Positions 15,964 to 24,795 are shown, numbered from the stretch's first letter. The stretch is DNA of 42,469 nt from Pararcticibacter amylolyticus (GCF_003130405.1 NZ_QEAS01000015.1:67420-109888), one strand, 5' to 3'. Numbers and translations are program-made. The notes: generated by a model from the letters alone, not told the origin.

Positions 15964-17685
15964 TTATTCGAACCATTCCATTACCGCTTCTTTTGAAGGA
16001 ATGGAAATATCCAGCTTTAGTTTTTTGCGCATGCCACCCAGATCGTTAAATACTTTATTCGGATTGGCAGCTTTCAGTTCTTCAATCGTGTTGAAGCCCA
16101 TCTTTAGCAGTACTGGTACCCACTCTGTCGGAACTCCGATCGCCACAAAGTCATCTACAGACGCTACTTTCAGCTTTTTCTCGGGGCGCATTTGCGGGAA
16201 GAACAGGACTTCCTGGATGGTGCTCTGATTGGTCATAAGCATTACCAGGCGGTCGATCCCGATGCCGAGCCCAGAGGTAGGGGGCATCCCGTATTCCAGG
16301 GAACGAAGAAAATCTTCGTCCATTGCCATTGCCTCTTCATCTCCCCGGTTTGCGAGCAGAAGTTGATCTTCGAAACGGGCTCTTTGGTCGATCGGGTCAT
16401 TCAGCTCAGAATAGGCATTCCCGATTTCCTTTCCATTTACGAATATCTCGAACCGCTCTACTAATCCTTCTGCACTGCGGTGCTTTTTGGCAAGAGGAGT
16501 CATCTCGATAGGATAATCAGTAATGAACGTAGGTTGTATTAAATTGGCCTCCACCTTTGCGCCAAAGATCTCATCGATAAGTTTTCCTTTACCCATGGTC
16601 TTGTCTACTTCGATACTAAGGTCGCGGCATACCTGGCGCAGCATGGTTTCGTCCATCTGAGAGACATCGATACCCGTATATTTCTCGATAGACTGAAACA
16701 TAGTCAACTTTTCATAAGGTCCCGCGAAGTCTATCTGGTGCTGGCCAACGGGAACTACGGAAGTTCCGTGAATAGCCTTTGCGATCTCTTCCAGGCATTC
16801 CTCTACCATAGACATCATCCATATATAGTCCTTATAAGCTACATAGATCTCCATGGATGTAAACTCGGGGTTATGGGTTCTGTCCATCCCTTCGTTCCTG
16901 AACATTTTTCCGAACTCATACACTCCGTCGAACCCTGCCACGATAAGACGCTTTAAATAGAGCTCGTTAGCGATACGGAGGTAAAGCGGCATGTCGAGGG
17001 TATTGTGGTGTGTCTTGAATGGCCTTGCTGCCGCTCCGCCGTGAACCGCCTGAAGAATTGGTGTTTCTACCTCCATCCATCCCTGAGAGTCGAAATAACT
17101 TCTCATGGTTTTGATGACCTTGGAACGGTTGATGAAAATCTGCTTCAGACCGGGATTTACAGTAAGGTCGACATAACGCTGACGGTACCTTAACTCAGGA
17201 TCGGTAAACCCATCATAGATATTACCCTGTTCGTCTCTCTTTACTACCGGAAGCGGTTTGAGGGATTTCGCAAGTATGGTGAGTTCTGAAACATGGATGG
17301 ATATTTCGCCTGTCTGGGTAGTGAAGACAAAGCCTTTAACCCCAATAAAATCACCTATATCAAGTAATTTCTTAAAAACAGTGTTATATAATGTCTTGTC
17401 CTCATTGGGGCAGATATCGTCCCTTTTAAGGTAAAGTTGTATCCTGCCTGTGGAATCCTGGAGTTCTATAAAGGAAGCGCTTCCCATGATCCTGCGGCCC
17501 ATGATCCGGCCGGCGATGCTGATACTCTTATAGGAAGTTTTATCTCTTTCGTAGTTTTCGTGTATATCCCGGGCGGTGACGTTCACCTCGTATGATTCGG
17601 CCGGATAGGGGTCAATACCCAGCTGTCTCAGCTGCTGTAAAGCTTCCCGGCGCAATATTTCCTGTTCGGATAATCCTATACTCAT
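15964..17685 (-). CDS. lysS: Lysyl-tRNA synthetase, class II, with C-terminal extension
   Basis: A 573-residue class II aminoacyl-tRNA synthetase that charges tRNA-Lys. An OB-fold anticodon domain (about 55-150) precedes the catalytic core with motif 2 around FRNEGMDRTHNPEFTSME and motif 3 GLGIGIDRLVML near residue 480. After the class II core ends (FFPQMRPEKK) about 70 more residues follow. This tail contains a helix-hairpin-like segment (GVPTEWVPVLLKMGFNTIEE), which makes the protein longer than the roughly 500-residue E. coli enzyme. I believe such tails are common in Bacteroidota LysS. It lies downstream of the acyl-CoA ligase gene (47 bases) but has its own -7 element. Confidence 0.96.
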   Translation of the reverse strand: MSIGLSEQEILRREALQQLRQLGIDPYPAESYEVNVTARDIHENYERDKTSYKSISIAGRIMGRRIMGSASFIELQDSTGRIQLYLKRDDICPNEDKTLYNTVFKKLLDIGDFIGVKGFVFTTQTGEISIHVSELTILAKSLKPLPVVKRDEQGNIYDGFTDPELRYRQRYVDLTVNPGLKQIFINRSKVIKTMRSYFDSQGWMEVETPILQAVHGGAAARPFKTHHNTLDMPLYLRIANELYLKRLIVAGFDGVYEFGKMFRNEGMDRTHNPEFTSMEIYVAYKDYIWMMSMVEECLEEIAKAIHGTSVVPVGQHQIDFAGPYEKLTMFQSIEKYTGIDVSQMDETMLRQVCRDLSIEVDKTMGKGKLIDEIFGAKVEANLIQPTFITDYPIEMTPLAKKHRSAEGLVERFEIFVNGKEIGNAYSELNDPIDQRARFEDQLLLANRGDEEAMAMDEDFLRSLEYGMPPTSGLGIGIDRLVMLMTNQSTIQEVLFFPQMRPEKKLKVASVDDFVAIGVPTEWVPVLLKMGFNTIEELKAANPNKVFNDLGGMRKKLKLDISIPSKEAVMEWFE

Positions 17686-17706
17686 CGCGTGTTATGTAAA
17701 TTTTTG

Positions 17707-17714
17707 CAAATATA
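17707..17714 (-). promoter_or_regulatory. Candidate -7 element of lysS
   Basis: The minus strand reads TATATTTG, an exact match to TAnnTTTG, ending 21 bases before the lysS ATG. No convincing TTTG is seen at -33. Confidence 0.38.
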
Positions 17715-17732
17715 GAAATTGATACGGGAAGT

Positions 17733-19646
17733 CTAATCTCCCGCCACTTCTTCCTGGTAAAGCTTATTAATATCTTCTGCGTATTTTTTTTCAATCACTT
17801 TACGTTTTGCTTTAAGGGAGGGAGTGATCTCACCGGCTTCAATGGAGAAAGGGTTTCGTTTGATCTTGAAATTCTTTATCCGTTCAAATTTGGCAAGCTC
17901 GTTTGAAAGAGTGCGGACATCTTGTGCGATCCAGTTTACAATCTCTTCATCCTCAATAAACATATCCGGTCTTTGAAAAAACTCTTCGGTAAGCCCGAAC
18001 TGATGCTGCAGACTATCTTTGGAAGGGACTATAATCGCGGTGATATACTCCCGTTTATCACCTATCAGAAAGATCTGTTCGATCTTCTGACTCTTTAGGT
18101 AAGTATTTTCAACAGGGGTAGGATAAATATTCTTGCCGTAAGAATTCACCAGGATATTTTTGATACGATCAGTAATTTTAAGGTTTCCTTTATGGAACAG
18201 ACCGATATCGCCCGTGTGGAACCAACCCTCCTGGTCAATTACCATTGCTGTTTCTTCAGGTTTGTTCCAGTATCCCTTCATCACGCAGTGACCCCTGACG
18301 ATGATTTCCCCTTCAGGGGATTCAAATTCCGGGTGGAATGTATCGTGGGTTTGTATGGTATATATCTTTCGGGTATCCGGGTCCTGGATGCCTACTTCAA
18401 TTCGCGGAATAATCCTTCCTACTGTACCGTATACCTGGCGATCGTATTCTGTAACAGCCATAACCGGAGATGTTTCGGTAAGACCGAATCCTTCCAGTAC
18501 TTTGATACCCAGGTTGCCGAAAAATTCTCCTACATTTTGAGGGAGGGCTGCGCCGCCGGAGAGAAGGAATTTTAATCTGCCGCCGGTTTTTTCTTTTACT
18601 TTGCTGAACACCAGCTTGTCTGCTAGTTTGCGTTGCAGGGAGAGGAACAGTCCCGGATTTTTTCCTGCCTCTTTTATTTCCCGGTATTTTTTTCCCGTTG
18701 CTACTGCCCAGTTAAATACTCTGGCTTTAGCTCCCCCGGCTTGTGTTGCGCTTTTCACTGCCTTATCGTGAATCCGTTCGAGAAGGCGGGGAACGCAGCT
18801 CATCACAGTTGGTTTAATTTCTTCCATGTTCTTTGCCAGCAGTTCGAGGCTCTGGGAGAACGCAATCTTACACCCTTTTGCACAGCAAATATGGTAAGTT
18901 GCAGTGCGCTCGAAAACATGTGAAAGAGGAAGGAAGGATAAAAAAAGCTCCTCTGTGTTTACTATCGTGATCTGCTCCAGGGAGGCCCATACATTGTCGG
19001 TGAAATTGGCGTGAGTGAGCATCACGCCCTTGGGAATACCGGTAGTACCAGAAGTATAGATAAGAGCTGAGAGATCAGACGACAGTACGGCTTCTCTGCA
19101 GGCATTGATTTCATTCCTGTGAGAAGGAAGACTCTTTCTGCCTTCTTCTAAAAGAGCTGAAAATCCGATGATCCCGGCGTTGAGCGGCTGATTGTCAAGA
19201 TGCTTTTCGTAACCCTCGAAAGCCGGGATTATCCGTTCGAGTGATGGACAGTTGTTGGCGATTTTTAATATCTTCCTGAGAAGAAAAGGGGTGCCGACCA
19301 GGATGGTTCTTACTTCTGCATCATTTAAAATATATTCAATTTCGTGTTCTGCAAGTGTGGGGTAAACAGATACGTTCACTCCGCCTATTTGCTGAAGTCC
19401 CTGGTCGTAAAAAATATACTGGGGAGAATTTTCTATAATGAATCCCAGACGGTCTCCTTTCCTGATCCCCATATCAAGGAGATAACTTGAAATGGCATCA
19501 GCATTATCCAGGGTTTCTTTATAGCTGATCTCTTTCCATTCATTTCCCTGTTTATGTAACAGGAAGGTTTTTGTTTCCGGATGAATGTTCTTAACGACGT
19601 TACGTAGTAATTTAGGAACTGTGTTGAATTCGTTCTTCAAATTCAT
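17733..19646 (-). CDS. fadD: Long-chain fatty acid-CoA ligase, AMP-forming
   Basis: A 637-residue ANL-superfamily enzyme that activates long-chain fatty acids with ATP and CoA. The AMP-binding P-loop YTSGTTGIPKGVMLTH is near residue 200, the GFGLTETSP substrate loop is near 390 and the C-terminal hinge GWFHTGDIG is near 475. The length fits the long-chain (ACSL) group of bacteria. It is transcribed ahead of lysS, but the two have little functional link. A strong bidirectional hairpin at 19692-19719 lies just upstream and separates it from iscA. The gene symbol is by family only. Confidence 0.9.
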   Translation of the reverse strand: MNLKNEFNTVPKLLRNVVKNIHPETKTFLLHKQGNEWKEISYKETLDNADAISSYLLDMGIRKGDRLGFIIENSPQYIFYDQGLQQIGGVNVSVYPTLAEHEIEYILNDAEVRTILVGTPFLLRKILKIANNCPSLERIIPAFEGYEKHLDNQPLNAGIIGFSALLEEGRKSLPSHRNEINACREAVLSSDLSALIYTSGTTGIPKGVMLTHANFTDNVWASLEQITIVNTEELFLSFLPLSHVFERTATYHICCAKGCKIAFSQSLELLAKNMEEIKPTVMSCVPRLLERIHDKAVKSATQAGGAKARVFNWAVATGKKYREIKEAGKNPGLFLSLQRKLADKLVFSKVKEKTGGRLKFLLSGGAALPQNVGEFFGNLGIKVLEGFGLTETSPVMAVTEYDRQVYGTVGRIIPRIEVGIQDPDTRKIYTIQTHDTFHPEFESPEGEIIVRGHCVMKGYWNKPEETAMVIDQEGWFHTGDIGLFHKGNLKITDRIKNILVNSYGKNIYPTPVENTYLKSQKIEQIFLIGDKREYITAIIVPSKDSLQHQFGLTEEFFQRPDMFIEDEEIVNWIAQDVRTLSNELAKFERIKNFKIKRNPFSIEAGEITPSLKAKRKVIEKKYAEDINKLYQEEVAGD

Positions 19647-19691
19647 TTATCGGTTATTTGTTTGAACAACAATATACATAATCTATACCAC

Positions 19692-19719
19692 AAAAAAAGG
19701 GGCTACGGCCCCTTTTTTT
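19692..19719. terminator. Bidirectional intrinsic terminator between iscA and fadD
   Basis: A7-GGGGC, loop TACG and GCCCC-T7 form a 12-base stem. On the minus strand, the direction of both neighbours, it ends in T7 and would stop iscS-iscA transcripts before fadD. Confidence 0.85.
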
Positions 19720-19770
19720 GCAAAGATATCAATAAGAAGTGATATATGATAAATTAGAAATGAGATTGAA

Positions 19771-19788
19771 AGCCCCGAAAACGGGGCT
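19771..19788 (-). terminator. Second GC-rich hairpin downstream of iscA
   Basis: AGCCCCG-AAAA-CGGGGCT forms a 7-base stem with a 4-base loop. On the minus strand TTCAATCTC follows, so it is a weaker terminator than the one at 19692. Confidence 0.5.
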
Positions 19789-19803
19789 GCAATAGTTGCA
19801 TAG

Positions 19804-19849
19804 AGAAATTATTCAGCGGTCAGGATAAGCTGTTCTCTGAATAATTTCT
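19804..19849. other. AT-rich inverted repeat downstream of iscA
   Basis: AGAAATTATTCAG (19804-19816) and CTGAATAATTTCT (19837-19849) are perfect 13-base arms around a 20-base loop. The repeat lies 10 bases beyond the iscA stop and could be a 3' stabilising stem or part of a small RNA. Confidence 0.5.
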
Positions 19850-19859
19850 AATAGGCTGG

Positions 19860-20186
19860 TTATACCGAGAAGCTTTCACCACAGGCGCAGGTGCGGCTTG
19901 CATTGGGGTTATTAAAATTGAACCCCTTGCCGTTAATGCCATCTGTGAAGTCTAGTTCGGTACCGGCCAGGTATAAGAATGATTTTATGTCGAGGGCTAT
20001 GCGTATTCCTTTGTCTTCAAAAAACTGATCGCCTGGTTTTTCCTGATTATCAAAATCGAGTTTGTATGATAGCCCTGAGCATCCGCCGCTCTCTACTGAT
20101 ACCCGCAGAAAATAAGAGTTGTCGTAGCTGTTTTCGCTGATCAGGGTATTAATTTTATTTTGAGCCCTGTCTGTTATTGTTATCAT
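19860..20186 (-). CDS. iscA: HesB/IscA-family iron-sulfur cluster assembly protein
   Basis: A 108-residue A-type carrier. The three conserved cysteines are present: C36 in SGGCSGLSY and C100 and C102 in TCACGESF at the C-terminus. It binds an Fe-S cluster or iron and transfers it to target apoproteins in the cytoplasm. It lies 48 bases downstream of iscS on the same strand, which supports a shared transcript. No iscU, iscR or Suf genes lie beside it in this window. The choice between IscA, SufA and ErpA-type names is not decidable from sequence alone. Confidence 0.92.
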   Translation of the reverse strand: MITITDRAQNKINTLISENSYDNSYFLRVSVESGGCSGLSYKLDFDNQEKPGDQFFEDKGIRIALDIKSFLYLAGTELDFTDGINGKGFNFNNPNASRTCACGESFSV

Positions 20187-20234
20187 AGTGTTTACTTTTC
20201 AGAATAAAATAACGATTTCTTTTCTACTATATTT

Positions 20235-21419
20235 TTAAACTGCCGTTTTGGCCGAATTATGTTCAGCCGGGAATTGAGCACGAGCCTGATCTATTGCCAG
20301 TACAGCCTGCTCTGCAGCAAAATTAATTTCTTCTTCCGTTGTAAATCTGCCCAGGCTAAATCTTATCGAAGAGTGTGCCAGATAATCGGGAAGTCCCATG
20401 CTTTTTAATACGTGGGATGGTTCGGGAGATGCAGATGTACAGGCAGAGCCTGAAGATACCGCCAGGTTTTTCATCGCCATCAGGAGATGCTGTCCCTCTG
20501 CGTTCCGGAATGCGATGTTGCTGACGTGGGGCAGCCGGGATTTCGTGCTGCCATTAATATAAGCTCCCCCTGTACCTAGAATTGCGTTTTCCAGTTTATC
20601 TCTGAGGGCTGAAAGCCGCCCGGATTCCAGGTTCATATTCCTGATGCAAAGTTCGGAAGCTTTGCCCAATCCCACTATTCCGGGGATGTTGAGGGTGCCG
20701 GAGCGCATTTGTCTTTCATGCCCCCCGCCATCTATCTGTGCCGTGATCCTGACTCTTGGATTTTTTCTTCGTACATACAGGGCTCCGGCTCCCTTGGGTC
20801 CATACATCTTGTGAGCAGAAAGGGCGAGCAGATCAATTCCTTCACGCTGTACGTTTACCGGGATTTTGCCGGCGGCCTGGGTGGCATCAGTGAAAAATAT
20901 CGCTCCGGCTTCATGGGTGATGGCCGCAAGTTGCTTAACCGGCTGGATGACGCCAGTCTCGTTATTGGCGTACATGATGGCGACAAGTATGGTTTCCGGG
21001 GTGATGACGCTTTTTAGTTCCTGCGGATCAATGAGTCCATCCTGCATTACCGGCAGATAGCTGATCCGGGCCCCCTGACTTTCGAGGTGCTTGCATGTGT
21101 CGAGAACAGCCTTGTGTTCAGTCACGCATGTAATAATATGGTTCCCCTTTGTACGGTATGTTTCAAATACACCTTTTATTGCCAGGTTTATTGATTCCGT
21201 GGCCCCGGAAGTAAACACGATTTCGGTGGCTGTTGCACCGATCAGCTCTGCAACCTTTTCTCTTGCCATACCGGCTGCCTCCTCTGCAATCCAGCCATAC
21301 AAATGATTCTTGCTTGCAGCATTCCCGAATTTTTGTGTGAAATAAGGTAACATAGCCCCAAGCACTTCCGGATCAACCGGCGTTGTTGCATTGTTGTCTA
21401 AATAAACCGGGAGATTCAT
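20235..21419 (-). CDS. iscS: Cysteine desulfurase
   Basis: A 394-residue PLP enzyme that takes sulfur from cysteine for Fe-S clusters and tRNA modification. The PLP lysine is K204 in LSAHKMYGPKG, and the sulfur-carrying cysteine is C327 in SGSACTSASPEPS, the longer IscS/NifS-type loop. I place the start at the ATG at 21419 (MNLPVYLDNNATTPVD); the frame extends four codons to a GTG at 21431, which is less likely. iscA follows. The candidate -7 element at 21451 fits either start. Confidence 0.94.
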   Translation of the reverse strand: MNLPVYLDNNATTPVDPEVLGAMLPYFTQKFGNAASKNHLYGWIAEEAAGMAREKVAELIGATATEIVFTSGATESINLAIKGVFETYRTKGNHIITCVTEHKAVLDTCKHLESQGARISYLPVMQDGLIDPQELKSVITPETILVAIMYANNETGVIQPVKQLAAITHEAGAIFFTDATQAAGKIPVNVQREGIDLLALSAHKMYGPKGAGALYVRRKNPRVRITAQIDGGGHERQMRSGTLNIPGIVGLGKASELCIRNMNLESGRLSALRDKLENAILGTGGAYINGSTKSRLPHVSNIAFRNAEGQHLLMAMKNLAVSSGSACTSASPEPSHVLKSMGLPDYLAHSSIRFSLGRFTTEEEINFAAEQAVLAIDQARAQFPAEHNSAKTAV

Positions 21420-21450
21420 ATCTTTATTCACAAGAATCTTTGCTGCTGTA

Positions 21451-21458
21451 CAAAGATA
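21451..21458 (-). promoter_or_regulatory. Candidate -7 element of iscS-iscA
   Basis: The minus strand reads TATCTTTG, matching TAnnTTTG, 31 bases before the ATG at 21419. The -33 sequence is weak. No convincing IscR box is visible. Confidence 0.4.
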
Positions 21459-21620
21459 CGTAAAACTGTATGCAGCGCTTAGCCGGGCTTGAGCCCAGGA
21501 AAGGTTTTTCGGTAAATATGACTAAAATGTGATCCTGCTCATTTTTGCTTGCCCAACTCACAATGAAGGGGAATTGCGGTTATCTCTTGCAGCCAGTAAT
21601 ACGATAGTTTTTAAAATGAT

Positions 21621-21651
21621 TTTGAATTTTCAAAAATTACTCTCATATTTG
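21621..21651 (+). promoter_or_regulatory. Candidate promoter of rpmE2
   Basis: TTTG at 21621-21624 and CATATTTG at 21644-21651 are 19 bases apart, one mismatch from the Bacteroidota consensus. The element ends 22 bases before the rpmE2 ATG. Confidence 0.5.
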
Positions 21652-21673
21652 CGCCTTTGAAAAGTTTTAGATC

Positions 21674-21922
21674 ATGAAGGCTGATTTGCATCCAAAGAAT
21701 TATAGATTAGTTGTTTTTAAGGATATGTCTAACGACTATTCTTTCATTACCAAGTCTTGTATTGACACCAAAGAATCCATTAAATGGGAAGATGGTAATG
21801 AATACCCACTTGTAAAACTCGAAATTTCTCACACTTCACATCCGTTCTATACAGGCAAGATGAAGTTAGTTGACACTGCTGGACGTATAGATAAGTTCCG
21901 TAGCCGTTACGCTAAGAAGTAA
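21674..21922 (+). CDS. rpmE2: 50S ribosomal protein L31 type B
   Basis: An 82-residue L31 paralogue. The opening [20 protein letters not shown] and the end [20 protein letters not shown] are characteristic. It lacks the paired cysteines of the zinc-binding L31, so it is the zinc-independent type B form, used when zinc is scarce in some bacteria. No zinc-binding paralogue is seen in this window. It is single-gene: a promoter precedes it and a strong terminator follows at 21945. Confidence 0.96.
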   Translation: MKADLHPKNYRLVVFKDMSNDYSFITKSCIDTKESIKWEDGNEYPLVKLEISHTSHPFYTGKMKLVDTAGRIDKFRSRYAKK

Positions 21923-21944
21923 TAAAAAATATATAAATATTGTG

Positions 21945-21980
21945 AAAGTCCCGGTGAACAGCCGGGACTTTTTTTATTTT
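21945..21980 (+). terminator. Intrinsic terminator of rpmE2
   Basis: AAAGTCCCGG (21945-21954) pairs with CCGGGACTTT (21962-21971) around a 7-base loop and runs into a T-rich tract (TTTTTATTTT). The T-tract overlaps the -7 candidate of the next operon. Confidence 0.88.
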
Positions 21981-21982
21981 TG
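21975..21982 (+). promoter_or_regulatory. Candidate -7 element of the GlmU-like/tpiA operon
   Basis: TATTTTTG matches TAnnTTTG and overlaps the rpmE2 terminator T-tract. It ends 6 bases before the ATG at 21989. No TTTG at the proper -33 distance is visible, because that region is the terminator stem, so support is moderate. Confidence 0.35.
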
Positions 21983-21988
21983 CCCCAA

Positions 21989-23176
21989 ATGACCATTATC
22001 CTGTTTGATGATTCAGCGCGTGACAGCTTGTTGCCTTTAACATTCACACGCCCTGTAGCTGCTCTGAGAATCGGAATTCTTACTATTGCCGAGAAGTGGG
22101 CAAAGTACCTGAAAAGTGATGTTGCTTATCTCACAGCACCGTACCTTCAGGAAAAATTCAGTTTTAGTACCAGTAACGATAATTTGTTTGTCAACGGGTC
22201 TGTGTGCCCTGACGACATTCTTCTTGAAGCAATAGATAAACTTGCTGAAGGAGAAGCCCTGTTCCTGGAAGATATTTTGATTGCAGCCCGTTTAAATAGT
22301 GCCGGCGCGAAGGAATTTAATTCTTCTTTAAGCCGTCTGAAAAGTATTCCGTACATGCCGGAAATAACGAGGATCGTTTATCCGGAGCATATTTTTCTTC
22401 TCAATGATATCGAAATAACGAGAGATTTTAAACTCCTCACTGCCGGACGTACTTCGGCCAGGTTGAGCTCTACCAACACGATATTGGGAGATAACATTTT
22501 TGCAGAAGAAGGAGCGTCAGCTGAATGCAGTGTTTTTAACACTTCTCAGGGGCCTGTTTATCTTGGAAAAAACAGTGAAGTATGGGAAGGGTGCCTGATC
22601 AGGGGGGCTTTTGCTCTTTGCGAAAATTCGCAGGTAAAAATGGGCGCTAAGATTTATCCTAAAGCGACAATAGGGCCTTATTGCAGGGTGGGAGGTGAGA
22701 TTAATAATTCTGTTATTATGGGATATTCCTCCAAAGGTCATGAAGGTTATCTGGGAAATTCAGTGATAGGGGAGTGGTGTAATATGGGGGCCGACAGTAA
22801 TAATTCTAATCTGAAAAATAATTACGCTGAGGTGAAGCTCTGGAACTATGATTCTGCTTCGATGAGAAATACAGGCCTGCAGTTTTGCGGGCTGATCATG
22901 GCCGATCATTCCAAGTGCGGAATCAATACGATGTTTAATACTGGCACGGTAGCAGGAGTTAGTGCGAATATTTTCGGATCGGGTTTTCCTGCTAACTTTA
23001 TACCGGATTTCTCATGGGGCGGGCAGCAAAAAATGGAAGAGTACAGGTTTGACAAGGCGATGGAGACCATTGAAAGGGTATATGCCAGGAGAAACAGAAT
23101 ATTTGATGAAGCTGAAAAACAAATTCTCAGGAAAGTTTTTGATCTAACTAAACAATATAGAAATTTTAACAATTAA
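21989..23176 (+). CDS. GlmU-like sugar nucleotidyltransferase with left-handed beta-helix
   Basis: A 395-residue protein starting at ATG 21989; a longer TTG start at 21980 would lie inside the promoter/terminator overlap. The N-terminus MTIILFDDSARDSLLPLTFTRPVAALRIG is the opening of the Bacteroidota putative GlmU-like/glucose-1-phosphate nucleotidyltransferase family. From about residue 190 a hexapeptide left-handed beta-helix runs (PVYLGKNSEVWEGCLIRGAF, NSVIMGYSSKGHEGYLGNSV). The N-terminal half lacks the classic GXGTRM P-loop, so whether it catalyses sugar-nucleotide formation is uncertain. It probably heads an operon with tpiA (3-base gap), prmA and mpl. Confidence 0.75.
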   Translation: MTIILFDDSARDSLLPLTFTRPVAALRIGILTIAEKWAKYLKSDVAYLTAPYLQEKFSFSTSNDNLFVNGSVCPDDILLEAIDKLAEGEALFLEDILIAARLNSAGAKEFNSSLSRLKSIPYMPEITRIVYPEHIFLLNDIEITRDFKLLTAGRTSARLSSTNTILGDNIFAEEGASAECSVFNTSQGPVYLGKNSEVWEGCLIRGAFALCENSQVKMGAKIYPKATIGPYCRVGGEINNSVIMGYSSKGHEGYLGNSVIGEWCNMGADSNNSNLKNNYAEVKLWNYDSASMRNTGLQFCGLIMADHSKCGINTMFNTGTVAGVSANIFGSGFPANFIPDFSWGGQQKMEEYRFDKAMETIERVYARRNRIFDEAEKQILRKVFDLTKQYRNFNN

Positions 23177-23179
23177 ACG

Positions 23180-23947
23180 ATGAGAAAAAAAATAGTAGCC
23201 GGTAACTGGAAAATGAATATGGACTATACCTCAGGGGTAAGTCTGTTTTCAGAGATCATTAATATGATAAAAGATGAAGTAAGAGGAGATCAGGAAGTAA
23301 TTGTATGTCCGCCCTTTGTTCATCTTCACAGTCTTGTCCAGCTTGCAAACCAACATCCTAAGATCAGCATCGGTGCGCAAAACTGTCATCAGGCAGATGC
23401 CGGTGCTTATACAGGCGAGATTTCGGCCGCGATGATTAAGTCCATCGGCAGCGAATATGTTATTCTTGGGCATTCAGAACGCCGCCAGTACTTTGCTGAA
23501 AGCAATGAATTGCTTGCAAAGAAAACGGATATGGTGCTTAAAAATGGTTTGAAGCCGATTTTTTGTATCGGTGAAACACTAGAGGAGCGTAACAGCAACA
23601 TTCATTTCGATGTGATAAAGACACAGCTTGCTGAAGGTGTATTTCATCTTACAGCAGAGGATTTTGCAAATGTGGTGTTAGCTTATGAACCTGTTTGGGC
23701 GATCGGAACAGGCGTTACTGCTTCACCAGAGCAGGCTCAGGAAGTTCATGCGTTTATTCGTAAGGAAATAGAAAGCCGTTACGGGGATGCCATTGCAGAT
23801 AATACCACTATCCTTTACGGAGGAAGCTGTAATCCGGGAAATGCTCCTGAACTTTTCTCTCAGAAGGATATTGACGGAGGCCTGATTGGAGGTGCATCTC
23901 TTAAATCCCGCGATTTTACAGAAATAGTAAAAGTATTTAATAAATAG
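23180..23947 (+). CDS. tpiA: Triose-phosphate isomerase
   Basis: A 255-residue glycolytic and gluconeogenic enzyme converting glyceraldehyde-3-phosphate and dihydroxyacetone phosphate. The catalytic residues are K11 in GNWKMN, H98 in GHSERR and E170 in AYEPVWAIGTG, and the phosphate loop YGGS follows near 214. The gene starts 3 bases after the GlmU-like gene and ends 2 bases before prmA, so it is in the middle of an operon. Confidence 0.98.
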   Translation: MRKKIVAGNWKMNMDYTSGVSLFSEIINMIKDEVRGDQEVIVCPPFVHLHSLVQLANQHPKISIGAQNCHQADAGAYTGEISAAMIKSIGSEYVILGHSERRQYFAESNELLAKKTDMVLKNGLKPIFCIGETLEERNSNIHFDVIKTQLAEGVFHLTAEDFANVVLAYEPVWAIGTGVTASPEQAQEVHAFIRKEIESRYGDAIADNTTILYGGSCNPGNAPELFSQKDIDGGLIGGASLKSRDFTEIVKVFNK

Positions 23948-23949
23948 AG

Positions 23950-24795
23950 TTGGATTATTTTGAATTTAGTTTCAGGGTAGACGCTCAGGAGGATTTTTAC
24001 AAGGACCTGCTTCTGAATGCTGTTTCAGAAGCAGGCTTTGATACCTTTGAAGATACTGCTGATGGCTTTAATGCTTATATTTCGTCGGAAAGCTATGACG
24101 AACTGACTCTTCGGCAGCATCTGAAGCCGTTTGAAGAGATGTTCGCTTTTAGTTATCATTTTACATTTATTCCCCAGAAAAACTGGAATGAGGTATGGGA
24201 GAGTAATTTTGAACCGATCGTCATCAGCGACCGGTGTTATATCCGTGCTACCTTTCACGCCCCCCATCCTGAATATCCTTATGAGATTGTCATTGACCCA
24301 AAGATGTCTTTCGGAACAGGACACCATCAGACAACTTCTATGATGATGGAATTTATGCTGGAAGAAAACCTGAGGGGCAAAACGGTTCTTGATATGGGCT
24401 GCGGAACAGGCATTCTTGCGATCCTGGCTGCAAAACTTGGTGCTTCAGGAGTAACAGCGATTGATTTTGATCCGGTGTGCTATGAAAGTACAAAAGAAAA
24501 TTCTGTGCTGAATCATACATCGGAAATACAGGTTTTCTGCGGATCAGCTGAAGCTATTCCGGATATAAGGACAGATATAATTTTTGCCAATATAAACCGG
24601 AACATCCTCCTGGAGCAGATTTACAGGTATGCTGAAATCCTGGATACAGGAGGCTCTTTATATTTAAGTGGTTTTTACGAGGTCGACTGTCCCCTGCTCC
24701 TGGAAGAAGCTGCGAAATATTCCCTGGAGTATACATCGCAAAAGAAACTTGATAACTGGGTTGCACTGAAACTTTTAAAGAAACAGGTTGTTTAA
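23950..24795 (+). CDS. prmA: Ribosomal protein L11 methyltransferase
   Basis: A 281-residue SAM-dependent methyltransferase acting on ribosomal protein L11. It begins at a TTG codon two bases after the tpiA stop; the opening MDYFEFSFRVDAQEDFYKDL matches the family start, and no ATG is available nearby. The SAM motif VLDMGCGTGILAILAAKLGA is near residue 145, and the motif IIFANINRNILLEQI, with the catalytic NIN loop, is near 215. The TTG start lowers expression relative to the operon neighbours and is probably real. The next gene, mpl, starts 36 bases downstream. Confidence 0.92.
   Translation: MDYFEFSFRVDAQEDFYKDLLLNAVSEAGFDTFEDTADGFNAYISSESYDELTLRQHLKPFEEMFAFSYHFTFIPQKNWNEVWESNFEPIVISDRCYIRATFHAPHPEYPYEIVIDPKMSFGTGHHQTTSMMMEFMLEENLRGKTVLDMGCGTGILAILAAKLGASGVTAIDFDPVCYESTKENSVLNHTSEIQVFCGSAEAIPDIRTDIIFANINRNILLEQIYRYAEILDTGGSLYLSGFYEVDCPLLLEEAAKYSLEYTSQKKLDNWVALKLLKKQVV

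Noticed and set aside
18192-18575. Plus-strand frame of 127 codons inside the acyl-CoA ligase gene
   Set aside because: It is antisense to a well-conserved enzyme and has no domain.
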